NCBI GenBank assembly: GCA_039566865.1
Contig: CM076943.1
Location: 13,626,001-13,690,000 of the forward strand
DNA length: 64,000 nucleotides
Source: Aurelia coerulea
Lineage: Eukaryota; Cnidaria; Scyphozoa; Semaeostomeae; Ulmaridae
Direction: 5' to 3'
Shown in pieces: positions 1 through 11,520 of this stretch. How positions within the stretch are numbered: position 1 is the first letter of the stretch; every line of letters begins with the position of its first letter. A program made the position numbers and the translations under genes. The notes beneath the pieces were generated by a model that saw nothing but the letters and a program-made list of their open reading frames with translations, had not been told where the DNA came from and did no database searches.

Positions 1-147
1 CTAGAGAATTTGTATGAAGAGGAATTCTTAAGGAGGAGCTCTCTCAGTAGCTGAGCGAATCGAGGAGAGAGCACCCCCTTTTAGTAGGAAATTTGAATTT
101 TTAAATCTGATCAAGAAAAATTATGGGTGAATAGTGTTAATGACTCA
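1..147 (-). repeat. 3' UTR of the L1-like element
   Basis: The AGGAATTCTTAAGGAGGA...CTCTCTCAGTAGCTGAG..GGAGAGAGCACCCCC segment (+ strand 19-80) is a repeat: the same block is found near 41325-41390. A CTCTC...GAGAG stem is possible, as in the 3' tails recognised by LINE reverse transcriptases. Confidence 0.7.
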
Positions 148-1068
148 TTAATAATTGTTTTCAAAAAGGAAGGCTTTGAGTCTTTGGCGAAAGATATTGA
201 CCGATGGTGATTGTTTTATGTCTATAGGAATATCATTCCAGCACTTTGATCCATGGTAATGTATTGATTTGAGACCATATTGATTGGTATTTGTTTGCGT
301 CAGAAAGATATCATCCTTGCCCGCCTGTCGTGTACCATATTGATGAACGGATGTCACAGATTTAAAAAAGTTATGGAAACAAATAGGGGAGATCTTATGA
401 ACAGATTCATACACAAAACTTAGAAGTTTTAGCAGAAAGAGATCATGCAGCTTTAAAATTTTTAAGTCTAAGAAGATAGGATTTGAGTGCGAGGTAAAGT
501 TTTCAAAAGCAATTGCCCTTATAACCCGTTTCTGTAATAGAAACACTGGATTAGTATAAATTTCATATGTAAGACCCCAAACTAAAATTCTATATTGAAG
601 AAAAGATGAGAATAAAGAATTGTAAAGACATCTTAGAACACTAATGGGTAAAAAGTGTCTTACTTTGAAGAACATACCACAGGTTTGTGCCAATTTTTTA
701 GAAAGTTCAGTCAAATGATACTTCCATGAAAGATTTTCATCTAAGAGAACTCCAAGAAACTTAACGTAGCAAGTCTTTTTGACAAGAAGGTTTCCAATTT
801 TGATATTGATAATTTGAGAGGAGGAATGCTGGGGAGACTTAAAAATGATAAAATTGGTCTTCTCGATATTCAATGACAATTTGTTAACATCAAGCCACAC
901 TTTAACTTTATTCAATTCTTTGTTAACTGTTCTTTGAAGCAGATCAAGATTTTCAGCTTCATAGTAGATATTAGTATCATCTGCAAATAAGTAGAAGGCT
1001 AGTTTAGAGGATGAGTAAGGCAAGTCATTAATGAAGATTAGGAAAAGGAGAGGACCAAGGACTGAACC
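148..1068 (-). pseudogene. L1-like ORF2 RT catalytic box, thumb and C-terminus
   Basis: After the internal TAG the frame continues GSVLGPLLFLIFINDLP to FADDTNIYY (motif C, catalytic Asp-Asp), then SLNIEKTNFIIF and VKFLGVLLDENLSW, and a C-terminal part with YHGSKCWNDIPIDIK ending at a stop. There is no RNase H domain. In frame with 1069-1476 apart from the stop. Confidence 0.88.
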
Positions 1069-2399
1069 CTATGGGACCCCACAAGTAACATTGAGGTAAC
1101 TTGAGTTTGATCCATTTACTGATACATATTGTTTTCTATCCGTAAGATAAGATCTAAACCAACTTAAGATGGTTCCTCGAATTCCATAATGTTCAAGCTT
1201 TGTCAAAAGAATTTCATGATTCACTGTGTCAAATGCTTTTTGTAGATCAATAAATGTTCCACAACAAAATTTTCTATTGTCTAATGAGTTCTTAATGGCT
1301 TCTGTTAAACTGACCAGGGCATGGTTAATTGAATGACTAGCACGAAATCCAAATTGCAAAGTGTACAATATTTCTTGCTTTTCTAAAAAACTTATAAAGA
1401 CGTTCATACATGACTTTTTCAGTAATTTTGCTGAAGACGGAAAGGAGAGAAATAGGTCTACAATTGGATGCTGCAAGTGGACAGGCTTTCTTAAACAGTG
1501 GAATTACTTTGGCCAACTTCATCCTGTCTCGGAATATCCCAGATTGAAATGATTCATTTATGATTTGAGACAGAGGTGAAGATATTAGTTGAGAAAGGGT
1601 TTTTAGGATTTTCATAGGAATGCTGTTTGGTCCTAGAGATTTTCCGGTTTTAAGGATAGAGATTATTTCAGATATTTCAAGAGGAACAGAAAGTGCAGCA
1701 AAAAAAAGAATTACCAATTTTGTCACCCATGAAATCCACAGGTGACCTATTAGATCTTGGTATATTCTTAGTAATATTATGAGAAACATTAACAAAGAAC
1801 TTATTGAAGATATTTGCAATGACTGCTGGATCTGATGAAATGTTACCATTTGAGTCCTTTAGCTTGCTTATAACATTAATATTACTTGATTGCCTAATAT
1901 TTATAACTGATTTAATTCCTGACCATAATTGTTTCATGTTGTTACTGTTTTTTTTTAAATAGTTGTAAAAATGGTTGGTTTTTTTTTCTCTCAAGGAATC
2001 CGAAACTCGATTTTTAAATTTTTTGTAAAGATCTTTAAGAGACTGATCATTATTCTTTTTCAGCTTTGCAAGTAGCCTGTCTCTGATGCGCATCATTTTT
2101 TGTATTTTCCCATTAATCCATGGTTTGTTTCTGAATTTAATGTCACTCTTGGTTAATTTTTTCAAAGGAACATGAGTTTTAACTATTTCTTCAAGGATGG
2201 ATAAAAATCTGTTGAAATTAGCATTCACATCTAAACAACTGTCATTTAAAAATGCCAGATCAAGGTTTTCAAAATCATTCAGAAGATTTTGTTCATTGAG
2301 CTTAGAAAATTCATGTTGGCAGTATGATAAATTTTTATAGGGTATGCCTGCATGCTTGACAATCAGAAATTGAGGAAAATGATCTGTTATTTGGGTCAA
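1069..2399 (-). pseudogene. L1-like ORF2 linker and RT fingers/palm
   Basis: The linker holds the basic helix region KPWINGKIQKMMRIRDRLL. The RT begins SLGPNSIPMKILK, then LAKVIPLFKK, CRPISLLSVFSKITEKVM, QFGFRASHSINHAL and FIDLQKAFDTVNHEILL (motif A). Frameshifts occur near 1700 and 1400. Motif B reads CGVP-stop-GSVLGP: the glutamine of GVPQGS is replaced by TAG at 1071-1069. Confidence 0.88.
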
Positions 2400-2410
2400 A
2401 ATGTTACCAC

Positions 2411-3014
2411 TTACTGTTTCATTATCAGAGATGTTAGCAAAAAAGTATTGTCAATGAGGGTGGAAGAATTCTCAGATACTCGAGATGGTTGAACGATATA
2501 AGGAAGAAATTGTTTAAAGAAGAGGAAATTAACATAATTAGTAGTTGGTGTGTGAGAGTTGTAATTCAGAAGATTGACATTAAAGTCACCAAGAATAAAA
2601 ACTTGTTTGTTAGATACAGCTGGATTGGACAAAATTTCTTGCAAATATTCACTAAAATCATCAAGATCAGAGCTTGGATGACGATAAACACAACAGAGCA
2701 AATAATTTTTACCATTTCTATTTTCAATTTCAGCCCAAACGGTTTCAAAATTATTGCTATCTTTACCTAGATCAGGTCTAGGAGTTGGGATAAGCCCAGA
2801 CTTTGCATAAAGAGCAACACCACCATTTTGACTATGTGATTGACATGGAAAGTAACTGTAACCAGGAACTTCAACATTAGTTTTTATAGGATTCTCAAAT
2901 GAGTTCCAAGTTTCAGACACACCAATAACATCAATGTTAATTTTCAGAGCAGCTAGAGTTGAAATGAGCTCATCAAAATGAAGTGAGAGACTTCTAGTAT
3001 TCATATGAAACCAA
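2411..3014 (-). pseudogene. L1-like ORF2 APE-type endonuclease
   Basis: Starts FHMNTRSLSLHFDEL, then IDVIGVSETWN (Asn/Glu metal-site region), GGVALYAKSGL, LLCCVYRHPSSD and FILGDFNVNLL (Asp-Phe-Asn catalytic block), ending in a SSTLIDNTFL region. These are the APE endonuclease blocks that nick target DNA. Frame is lost at about 2415. The N-terminus joins the PHD part if the 3015-4594 insertion is removed. Confidence 0.88.
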
Positions 3015-4594
3015 GGGTGTTAGGACACGGATATTTTAATTACGTATTTATTTACCTTGTTTTGATCTTCGTCTTGTTTTCTTGTCTTGTTTTCTCTGTT
3101 CTGTTTCCCCTTGCTGATGTAAATGCCTCGTGTTATTTGAATATATCTTCCTTGTATTCCTGTGTCTTAGCGTGCCTTCGTAGAAGAAAGGTTTTTAAAC
3201 CGCAATGCCATATTAAATACTTATGGGAGAGTCATCACCGCAAATTTCCATTGTAATCCATCGTCGAATGCGCAACACATTTTGGCTTCGCAATGTTGCT
3301 TGAGCGGAGGAGAAAAGACCACTTCCACTCATAACATTTCAGGGGGCTGCATCTTGCAAAACCACAGCTGTGCTAGACTTGCTCCAAGTCTCGTTCGTTA
3401 TCGTATTCGGGCCTACTCGGTTGGCAGTGAGCGGCGAAAGTGCAGCGAGCAAAGCCGCTCACTTGCTGACCAACCGAGTGGGCCCGAATACGATAACGAA
3501 CGAGACTTGGAGCAAGTCTACAGCTGTGCTAACAAGTAAAAACAAAGTGGCTACTTTGACTTGAAACCACGCCTCTGTTTATACAATACTCAAGTGCTGA
3601 TTAACAAATTACGATACACAGCGGATGTGTCTTTCAGATTCCTTGAACTAATTCTTACATTCCTTCTCGAATTTTCTATTTTATATCAAGGACCCCAGAG
3701 TTTACTTTCTCATAAGATTTTCTTATGGAGAATTAAGTGTGCGCTAGGGAATATTCTGGAAGGGCACAAGGAAAAAGACAAGAAAGATTGGAAGAAACTC
3801 TGTCTCTCAGGCTTCAAAATCTGATAATCTAGGAAACTTTCAGCACTGGGTCAAAAGCGCAGTTTCTAATAAAAATAAACGTAACGCTGCTCATACTCTG
3901 GTCTTCTTATTTTGGTCTTTGCCGTGATATCATATAAAAGCACAACTTGCATTTTCTGCCTGAGCCTGGTCTCGATTTTCACACTTCGACGGGAGACAAG
4001 ACAAATGCTCTCGTTTCCTTGAACTCAAAGTATCAAACCAGCTAGGCCATACCACTTCGTAGTTTGGCTATTTGATCGTGAATGATATTGCTCTCGCAGC
4101 TTGCATGCTATCAAACTCATATTTGGTCAAATTCTCCATATTTATCTTTACCTGATCATCATTGCCGAAACCTCAAAGCACACCTGTGGCTCCTATCATG
4201 CGTTAGATACAATTCGAAATTTCCCGCACATTGAAACCCTCCAGTCGAAACCTCCTGAAATTCAAGCTCGAAAGCCAAAACCTATCACATGACTAATGAC
4301 GTGTGCCCGGGCAGACGTCATCAATAAGTGTCGCGCATTGGACGAAAAGACTTTATGAGAGTTTGCCGTGATGGCTCTCCCATAAGTATTTAATATGGCA
4401 TTGCGGTTTAAAAACCTTTCTTCTACGAAGGCGCGCTAAGACACAGGAATACAAGGAAGATATATTCAAATAACACGAGGCATTTACATCAGCAAGAGGA
4501 AACAGAACAGAGAAGAAAACAAGACAATAAAACAAGACGAAGATCAAAACAAGGTAAATAAATACGTAATTAAAATATCCGTGTCCAAACACCC
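3015..4594. mobile_element. 1.58 kb DNA element with about 240 bp terminal inverted repeats
   Basis: The left arm (3015-about 3256) and right arm (about 4345-4594) are near-perfect reverse complements (GGGTGTTaGGACACGGATAT... at the ends). Flanks read TTCATATGAAACCAA and TTCATGAAACAAGG, an imperfect target duplication. The inside is non-coding apart from an AT-rich stretch and one smaller MITE. No transposase is visible. Confidence 0.85.
3374..3520. mobile_element. 147 bp fold-back MITE with 9 bp target duplication
   Basis: Arms beginning TAGACTTGCTCCAAGTCTCG are complementary for about 70 bp. Exact CAGCTGTGC copies flank it at 3365-3373 and 3521-3529. A 9 bp duplication with long arms fits Mutator-like elements. 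The loop contains GAGCGGC...GCCGCTC. Confidence 0.85.
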
Positions 4595-5022
4595 TTCATG
4601 AAACAAGGAAAAATCATTTTCGGTAGTACTGAGAGTAGATAATTCCTGAAGAGTATAATAACTAGAGTTTACATTAGAAGGAAAATTTTCATCAATATCA
4701 TAACCATCCAGGTTAGGCAAGTTTGAGAGACCAGAAGTTATCTCAAAGGATGGCATTGAATCAACGAACGATGGAAAGTCAAAGTCATACAGATTTAAAA
4801 GTTCATCATTATCTAGTCGACCATAAGGAAACATGATTTTCGTACATTTCAAGCAAAACCAAGGCACACTATCAGGTTCTTTTTGCAGCTCTTTATATTC
4901 AGAATTAGAAATATTATTGCACTTTATATGAACCCAAAATTTGCAGTTATTACAGTATACTGATTTGGCAAGAGCAGTTATATTTTGTGACAAATGCCAC
5001 AAGGAAGGGTATCAGTTACCAT
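4595..5022 (-). pseudogene. L1-like ORF2 N-terminus with PHD finger
   Basis: The likely ORF2 start is MVTDTLPCGICHK at 5022. A frameshift near 4988 is followed by YCNNCKFWVHIKCNN and PWFCLKC. Together these give the C4-H-C3 ligand pattern of a PHD zinc finger, a chromatin-reader fold also carried by some CR1/L2-type elements. An acidic linker follows, up to the insertion point, where the frame reads NDFSLFH. Confidence 0.8.
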
Positions 5023-5162
5023 TGATATGTCCTAAAATAACTGAATGAAACTTCAGATAGCAAAACAAGTAAACTGCAACAAGATTCTACTAATGTAGGC
5101 AAACTTAAAAAGACAAAAAACAAAGAAACACAATGTCTTACACAGTACTTTCAGGAAGGGTT

Positions 5163-5843
5163 CATGGAAGATTGACAGTGATCTCATCATCCTCATCATT
5201 AGACCTGACATTGGTGGCTCTAAAGTTCCTGTCTGGTGGCTTGTCTTTTACTATTAGCTTGTCCTTGATGAAGTATGCTATCTTACCCTGCTTTCTCATC
5301 TTATCCAACAAGGGAAGTTGGGCCTGCCTTCCAGCCAATGTGTTAGCTGAGTAGTCATTGTAAAAAAATATACCATCAGGTTTTTTTCTCCCGTGCTGTC
5401 TTGACTATCATCTCCTTCTGTTTCCAGTGTACAAATTTAGCAACAATATGCCTGGGTTTATTCTGGTCATGCCGTGTTGAGCCAGGTTTATGGTTGACTC
5501 TATGGCATCTTTCAATTTGAAGCTCTTCTTGTATGCCAAGCTTTTCTTTCACCAGATCCTTAACAATACACTCTGTATCGTCCCAGGTGTTCTCTTCACT
5601 TGATTCTGGAACTCCAATCAATTTCAGATTGTTACGTCTACTCTGATTCTCTGCATATTCCTGCTTACCCTCTAAGTCTTCAATTTGTTTCTCTGCATCA
5701 TTCAGCCTTCCCTCAGTCATACTCAGCCTGATTTCTATCCCTTGAAATTGATTCTGTTTTTCTTCACATTTCGCTTGAGAAAATTCAAGACTGGCCTTCA
5801 CTTCAGCTATATCTTTTTGGATTGATTTCATTTCCTGTTTCAT
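5163..5843 (-). pseudogene. L1-like ORF1 (coiled coil plus RNA-binding domain)
   Basis: An N-terminal heptad-rich coiled coil (QKDIAEVKASLEFSQAK...) is followed by NQSRRNNLKLIGVPE, the start of the RRM-like domain of L1 ORF1 proteins (Transposase_22 family), then IERCHRVNHKPG. After a frameshift near 5380 the C-terminal domain continues with GIFFYNDYSANTLAGRQAQL to a stop at about 5163. Role: nucleic-acid chaperone that coats element RNA. The coiled-coil frame is open a little upstream of Met5843, but no earlier Met is seen. Confidence 0.85.
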
Positions 5844-6181
5844 CTCGTCAAATATGAGTTTGAATGCATTCGTATAAGCAGTAGATTGCGTTTACAAAAG
5901 TTCTCGAACGACTTCCAAAGTAACTCGAGTCATCATTTGAAAATTTAGGCCTGTTAGGCCACCCACGTGCTGAAATGTCTACAATTTTTCCACAACAAAA
6001 TCACAGTGTTTGACGCATAAACCTTCACAAACTGAACTCCATACTTTTTTAAAAACAAATTAATTAACAAAAAAATAACGAACAAAGTCAAATAAGATAG
6101 ATATTAAGCTCCTTTCCCACAGCACCACAAAAGTCGTGCGACCGCCATGTTGACGTTGGAGCAAAAAAAAAGAAAAAAAAC

Positions 6182-6887
6182 TTGTCTTTGGTTGCATATG
6201 CCTGTGCATATCGTGCAAAGCGATCAACAATAACGAGCACATATTCATATCCTCCGCTGCTCCTTTCAAGGTGGATGTAGTCTATCGAAATGATTTCAAA
6301 TGGTGCTGTGCTGTGTATTGGTGTCAGTGGATCCCTCTGCTTGAATGCTGGCGGCTTCGGTTTGACACAGCGACATCTACGCGTAATAAAGTTTGTGATA
6401 TCCCTCTGCATGTGTGGCCAAAAGAGGGCAAGCTGAACAACTCTCTCTGGGTCCCATATTTCTATGTAATTCACTATAAACGATATTGCGAAGACTCAAT
6501 GGTAGTACAACTTCATTAAACTGTCCTGAAATACGCCTCAAGGTACCATCTTCTGATAATTTCAGTTTCTTCCATTCATATAGCAATTGCTTTGTGTTGT
6601 GATCTAAAGTCTTGACTTCAGCAGGACTTGGTCGTTGCTTCTGTTTCAAATACTGGATACAGACTCGTGTTTTTGATTTGGGCATCTTTTATGTCGAACT
6701 TGTCTTGGTCGTCTCTTGTTGTTTGCTCATCAGGGATGTGGTTGTTAGCGAAAAGTATACTATCAGGATCAGAAATTGAGTTAGTCCAAGCTGTATCACC
6801 AGATGCAACAAACGTAGCCGCATTGATAACTGCATTAATGTCTTCTGGAGATCTGTTTTCTGTACACGAAGCTATATATTTTGTCAT
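6182..6887 (-). pseudogene. Gypsy RNase H-integrase spacer and integrase N-terminus
   Basis: After a spacer (EDINAVINAATF...) come LKLSEDGTLRRISGQFNEVV and the zinc-binding region (ERVVQLALFWPHMQRDITNFI with TRRCRCVK), then the catalytic core opening PFEIISIDYIHL, with the first catalytic Asp, and YVLVIVDRFARYAQAY. Two frameshifts split the zinc domain near 6470 and 6620. The frame is cut dead after TKDK at 6182, where the L1-like element begins. Confidence 0.85.
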
Positions 6888-6889
6888 AT

Positions 6890-7411
6890 CTAGTTGGGTG
6901 CATGACAGGGCATCTGCATCTCCATTTGATTTCCTGCATGATAATGAATCCTAAACTTAAAATCGGCCAACTCCCCCACCCAACGAAGTGTTGTTGCATT
7001 TAAACGGGTTGTGGTCAACCCGTATGTTAGCGGATTTTTGCCTGTAAATACATCAAATGGTGGTGAATAGCATAAATAATCCCCGAACTGATCTGTAATG
7101 GCCCATTTTGGAGCAAGAAATTCAAGTTTTCCACTGTGCATATGATAATTCTTCTCAATTTGTGTTAGGGTGCGAGATGCGTATGATATGACTCTCATCT
7201 GATTACCCTGTTACTGGTAGAGAACTGCACCCAGGCCCTTTTCACTTGCATCTGTATGGACTATGTATGGCAGGTTGAAGTCAGGATATGCCATTATCGG
7301 TGGACTAGTGATATGTCTGATAAGGTATTCTAACGCTGCTTGGTGTTCTTGTCTCCATTTTATCTTTGTAATAGATGGCAACTGTCCGTTTGTTTTCTTT
7401 GTCATTTTCAA
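6890..7411 (-). pseudogene. Gypsy RNase H
   Basis: KWRQEHQAALEYLIRHITSPP leads into YIVHTDASEKGLGAVLYQ, the RNase H start with its catalytic Asp. After a stop near 7205 come RVISYASRTLTQIEKNYHMHSGKLEF and LRWVGELADFKFRIHYHAG. The catalytic Glu region reads SGKLEFLA, where active elements usually carry an E-x-L/E-A pattern, so it has drifted. Confidence 0.85.
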
Positions 7412-7454
7412 GCGTATTTTGGGCTTACAATCTGCATATTTTCCTGTCAGGAGT

Positions 7455-8234
7455 TCATAGATTAGGCTGGCAATTGACGAGAAATTGGGGATAAATCGAC
7501 GATAATATCCCAGAAGACTTAGCTAGTAACTGTCTAACTTCACCAATTGTTGCTGGTGTTTTATCCTTCAAGCTTGTGACTGCTTCGGTATTCTGGGGAT
7601 CTACTGTATATCCATCAGCTGAGACAATCCATCCTAAAAACTTTACTTGTTGCTTGAAGAGTGAGCACTTGCTTGCCTTTAGCTTTATTCCATTCTCTTG
7701 GAGGCGTTGTAGCACTTTCCTGACATCTTCAAAGTGTTGTTCAAATGTTTTACTGAATATGATTACATCATCAAGATACGGCAGGCAAATTTCATCGTGA
7801 AGGTCACTCAAACATTGTTCCATATACCATTGGAAGGCCGCTGGAGCGTTTGTCAGGCCAAATGGAATACGTTCCCATTCAAAGAGGCCCCAGGAGGTTA
7901 CAAATGCAGTCAATGGCTGGCTCTGTTCACTCACAAACCCCTGATGGTACGCCTGTCCTTAGTCAAGTGTGGTGAACCAACAACTTCCTCCCAAGCTGTC
8001 CAACGTCTCTTGTATTCTGGTAAAGGATGCTTGTCTTGGATCGTTTTCTGGTTTAACGATCGGTAATCAAGACATAATCGCAATGATCCATCTCTCTTCC
8101 TCACAGAAACGCATGGCGAAGAGTACGGTGACTTTGTTGGTCTGATGAATTTCCTGTTGAGTAAGTCCTCGATATACTGCTTGACTTCACCATAAAGAGG
8201 TCTGGGAATTGCGCATAGTTCTTCTGAACTGGCT
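7455..8234 (-). pseudogene. Gypsy reverse transcriptase
   Basis: Visible in order: a fingers region with SVRKRDGSLRLCLDYRSLN, then [20 protein letters not shown] and the catalytic box YLDDVIIFS, followed by the thumb with [20 protein letters not shown]. These are the RT motifs of Gypsy elements. A frameshift or loss near 7935 separates the two halves, and a frame change precedes RNase H at about 7455. Confidence 0.88.
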
Positions 8235-8347
8235 TTCTTTTTTTTCTATTCATTTCAAATATTTACAATAATTCTTACTTTCTACTGTACTTGTCAAATC
8301 ACTTTACACTTCACACATCCCACCACTACACGTCACTTCACAAATCA
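8235..8347 (-). mobile_element. Short retroposed insert with 14 bp target duplication
   Basis: The 113 bp insert is bounded by identical CTTCTGAACTGGCT copies at 8221-8234 and 8348-8361. In minus-strand sense it ends in an A-rich tail (GAATAGAAAAAAAAGAA), so it looks like a truncated LINE or SINE product. The source family is not recognised. Confidence 0.8.
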
Positions 8348-8361
8348 CTTCTGAACTGGCT

Positions 8362-8977
<616 letters not shown>

Positions 8978-9003
<26 letters not shown>

Positions 9004-9448
9004 CACTAAACTTATTTTCCTCTATGGTGCATTGATAAATAAGGTCTACCAAAGCTGCTGATCTGTTCTCCAATAAGTTTCGTAAACTATGACACATCGC
9101 TTTGACAAAGTAAGGGCTACATTCTGAATCAGCGTTATCATTTCTGCATAGTTCTTCTGTGACATTAAAGCCAACAATAGGCGTATCAATGTTCTGTGGA
9201 GTAATTAAAAATGGTACTTGAATACTATCTTTCTCACTCTGTTTCTCAGGAAAAACTAGACTAAAGTTGAGTTCTATCCATCCGTTGTAAGGTGGCGCTG
9301 TACCCTTTGCTGTAACAAGATTCAAATTAGCATAAGCAGCATCAAAAATGTCAGAGATTTCTCTCAATGGAACACCAGGAAAGCATTTATTCACAACAGC
9401 TGAAGATATAAGAGAAACTTGTGAGCCTGTATCCCATAAAGCTTCCAA
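8978..9448 (-). pseudogene. Gypsy aspartic protease (retropepsin)
   Basis: EALWDTGSQVSLISS carries the catalytic Asp-Thr-Gly followed by the usual Ser and hydrophobic strand. The flap-side part continues through NGWIELNFSLVFPEK. It would cleave the gag-pol polyprotein. The final codons (after about 9003, reading down) come from an inserted retroelement tail rather than from Gypsy. Confidence 0.75.
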
Positions 9449-9785
9449 GCTTCAAACCTGTATCCCATAAAGCTTCCAGCTTCCAATTCAGACAACATTT
9501 CACAATACATTTCTTACCAACAAGCTTTGAGATTTGTGCATGTTTCTTTGGAGAAACATGACTTGCAAATACATTTGCATCGTTACTGTCTCCTAATGCC
9601 TTTTCTTCAGTGAATAACTTGTTAGATAATTCACTGATAGCTGAAAAAATTATCTTGTGCTCATTCCACTGTGCCTTCTGACACTGTTTGCAGCAATATC
9701 TCACTGTTTTACAGTTTTTACACAGCATAAAACTGTTACCTTGTTCTAACAAATGGCAATTATTGCAATGTTTATGATGGGACAT
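9387..9785 (-). pseudogene. Gypsy MYND-type zinc finger and protease start
   Basis: The protein begins with CNNCHLLE, then CKNCKTVRYCCKQC and AQWNEHK, the CX2C...CX2C...YC...C...WxxHK signature of a MYND finger, a protein-protein interaction module. The last zinc ligand of the consensus (H-x3-C) is not a cysteine here (HKIIF). About 90 residues further on the frame reaches EALWDTG, the retropepsin active site, which lies inside a 31 bp tandem duplication that throws the frame out. Confidence 0.7.
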
Positions 9786-9799
9786 CTCAAATTCAGAGA

Positions 9800-10036
9800 C
9801 TAACAGCCGCCCCGATTCGGTAGCCCCCTGTAGTTTCCCTGTTTTCTCTTTTTACAACCTCTGAAAAAATGATCTGAGCTTCCACAAATAGAGCAATGAT
9901 CACAACTTAAATTTTCAGCTTCTTTGCATGATGTGCACATTGGACGTTGAGTGGTTTTATTGGGTTTTGTTCCTTCTCTCTGAGAACTTTTTACTTCTGC
10001 TAACTCTGTTTTGATAGCTGCAACTTCACACCTCAT
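9800..10036 (-). pseudogene. Gypsy gag zinc knuckle
   Basis: CSICGSSDHFFRGC fits the CX2CX4HX4C nucleocapsid knuckle used for RNA binding. An additional CTSCKEAENLSCDHC cluster precedes it. The segment reads in frame between gag and the MYND finger and is separated from both by short breaks. Confidence 0.7.
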
Positions 10037-11183
10037 TTGCTCAACTGCTCTAAGGATTTTCTCCGAATTATTAACAGTTTTATGTGTGTTTTGTGAGGCA
10101 GGTTTTCTGCAACTTTAATTTCATTAACTTTTTTTACTTTTGTACTCAAAGCAAACTTTTTCTTTCTCTCAGATTCAGCTAAAACTGCTAGTTGCATCTC
10201 ATTTATCAAACTCTCATTATAGTAGCATCTTGTAAAAATGAACGCAGACGCATGCGAATGGCATCATCTACTAAACCGGTTTCAACTGATTAGCGAAATA
10301 ACCCACTCACTAAACTTGGACTATACTTTAGGTCAGTTTCTGTTTCCTCTCTGCAGGCAAATAAAATCTTTTGTCTGCAGTCCATTGCACGAATGAGGAA
10401 GTTTACAGGATCCTCATTTCGATTTTGTGACATTGTGAGAAGCTGTTGATAAAGACCTGTAGCACTTCCCTCCTTATAATGTGATCTGAGTATTTTCATT
10501 AATCTGGGCAAAGGGATACTACCAGATCCCTCCAAATAACTGCGTATTTGTAAACCTGGTGAAATTGCATTTATAATCGCGTTTACAATCTCTGTCTCAG
10601 CATACCCTCTCTCTAAACCAGCCTCTACTTGTCTTTTCAAAGAAACATGGGATAATTTATCTCTTTGACCAACTTCACCAACCTGGCCAATTATTCTAAA
10701 CTCTCTTCTGCACATACTGTTATGAAGGACATTTTGGTCAGGTGGCCGGGGAGGATTTTGGGAAGATATATTTTGGGAAACTGATGGTGACAAATTTTCA
10801 CAAGAAACTTTTTGGGTAACTACTTGTGAAACATTCTGAATACCCTGTCCATCACCCTCAGGGTTACCTCTACCATCATCTCCACCTGTATCACTTTCTA
10901 ATGGAGGGGGTACATATACATCTTTGATACTTTTTAAGGTCAGGGAAAATTCTTCAGAGCTTTTATCCTGCAGGCCCTCCAAAACTGTAGAAAAAACCTT
11001 TATCACCTTAAATTTTGTCTTACCCAAAACATCTTTCTGAGGCACCTTTAAGACATCAGCAATTTGTAAAAGCTGCTCAATTTCCAATGAAAATAGCATT
11101 CCCTCCACCTCTAATAGTAACTCTTCATTTGCTGCCATTTTGTAGACAAGTATTCCCAATGTATTCCCAAAATTTCTGATCAA
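10037..11183 (-). pseudogene. Gypsy gag (matrix/capsid-like part)
   Basis: An open frame of 297 codons (11183-10290) continues after a frameshift near 10290. After an N-terminal helical part comes a low-complexity Ser/Pro/Gln/Asn linker, then a capsid-like helical region with a run resembling the retrotransposon gag domain (LIRAMDCRQKILFACREE near the end). Function: particle formation and RNA packaging. The downstream frame holds a Lys-rich stretch before the zinc knuckle. Identification rests on position and domain character rather than a diagnostic motif. Confidence 0.65.
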
Positions 11184-11265
11184 ATTAGGCCATTTAATTC
11201 ATCCATTTCTTGTACAACAACTCTTCTGTTTTTCTCCATCCACCTTTCCCCTGCAGTAAGCAGGG

Positions 11266-11283
11266 GCCCCACGTTGGGCACCA
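11266..11283 (-). promoter_or_regulatory. Primer binding site, tRNA-Lys type
   Basis: Element-sense TGGTGCCCAACGTGGGGC is complementary to a tRNA 3' end GCCCCACGTTGGGCACCA. Animal tRNA-Lys(CUU) ends GCCCCACGTTGGGCG plus CCA, a single-base difference. It sits 4 nt from the proposed LTR end, the usual position for priming minus-strand synthesis. Confidence 0.8.
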
Positions 11284-11287
11284 AATT

Positions 11288-11520
11288 TGTTAGACACTCG
11301 ATTAATGTAAGGTTTGACACCAATAAACGACGTCTTAAACGCGATACTTCATAAGAACTTCAGCTTTAAATACACACGATTTTATAAAAACAGGCGGTCA
11401 AAAACTTAGGCTTAGCGTGACAACAACAACAACGATATCAAATCGAGGCTGATCGATGGCGTAATCGATACTAAGAAAAATGTCTCTTTTGGGGGGTAAA
11501 AATCAAAATCAAAAACTACA
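11288..11520 (-). repeat. 5' LTR of the Gypsy element (outer end not defined)
   Basis: On the + strand the LTR begins TGTTAGACAC just beyond the primer site, so the element-sense LTR ends ...GTCTAACA. A minus-strand TATAAAA lies near 11385. The second LTR is outside the window, so the outer boundary near 11.4-11.6 kb cannot be fixed; the end given is only nominal. Confidence 0.5.

Larger units (their letters stand above)
1..6181 (-). mobile_element. L1-like non-LTR retrotransposon inserted in Gypsy integrase
   Basis: Minus-strand order: 5' leader (6181-5844), ORF1 (5843-5163), ORF2 start with PHD finger (5022-4595), a 1.58 kb TIR insertion, endonuclease (3014-2411), linker and reverse transcriptase (2399-148), 3' UTR (147-1). 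It carries several frameshifts and a nonsense codon. A 3' UTR of the same family recurs at about 41.3-41.46 kb. The 3' end lies left of position 1. Confidence 0.85.

Noticed and set aside
4150..4250. Further hammerhead cores near GCCGAAAC
   Set aside because: The upstream string is CTGATCA, not CUGANGA, and no helices form.
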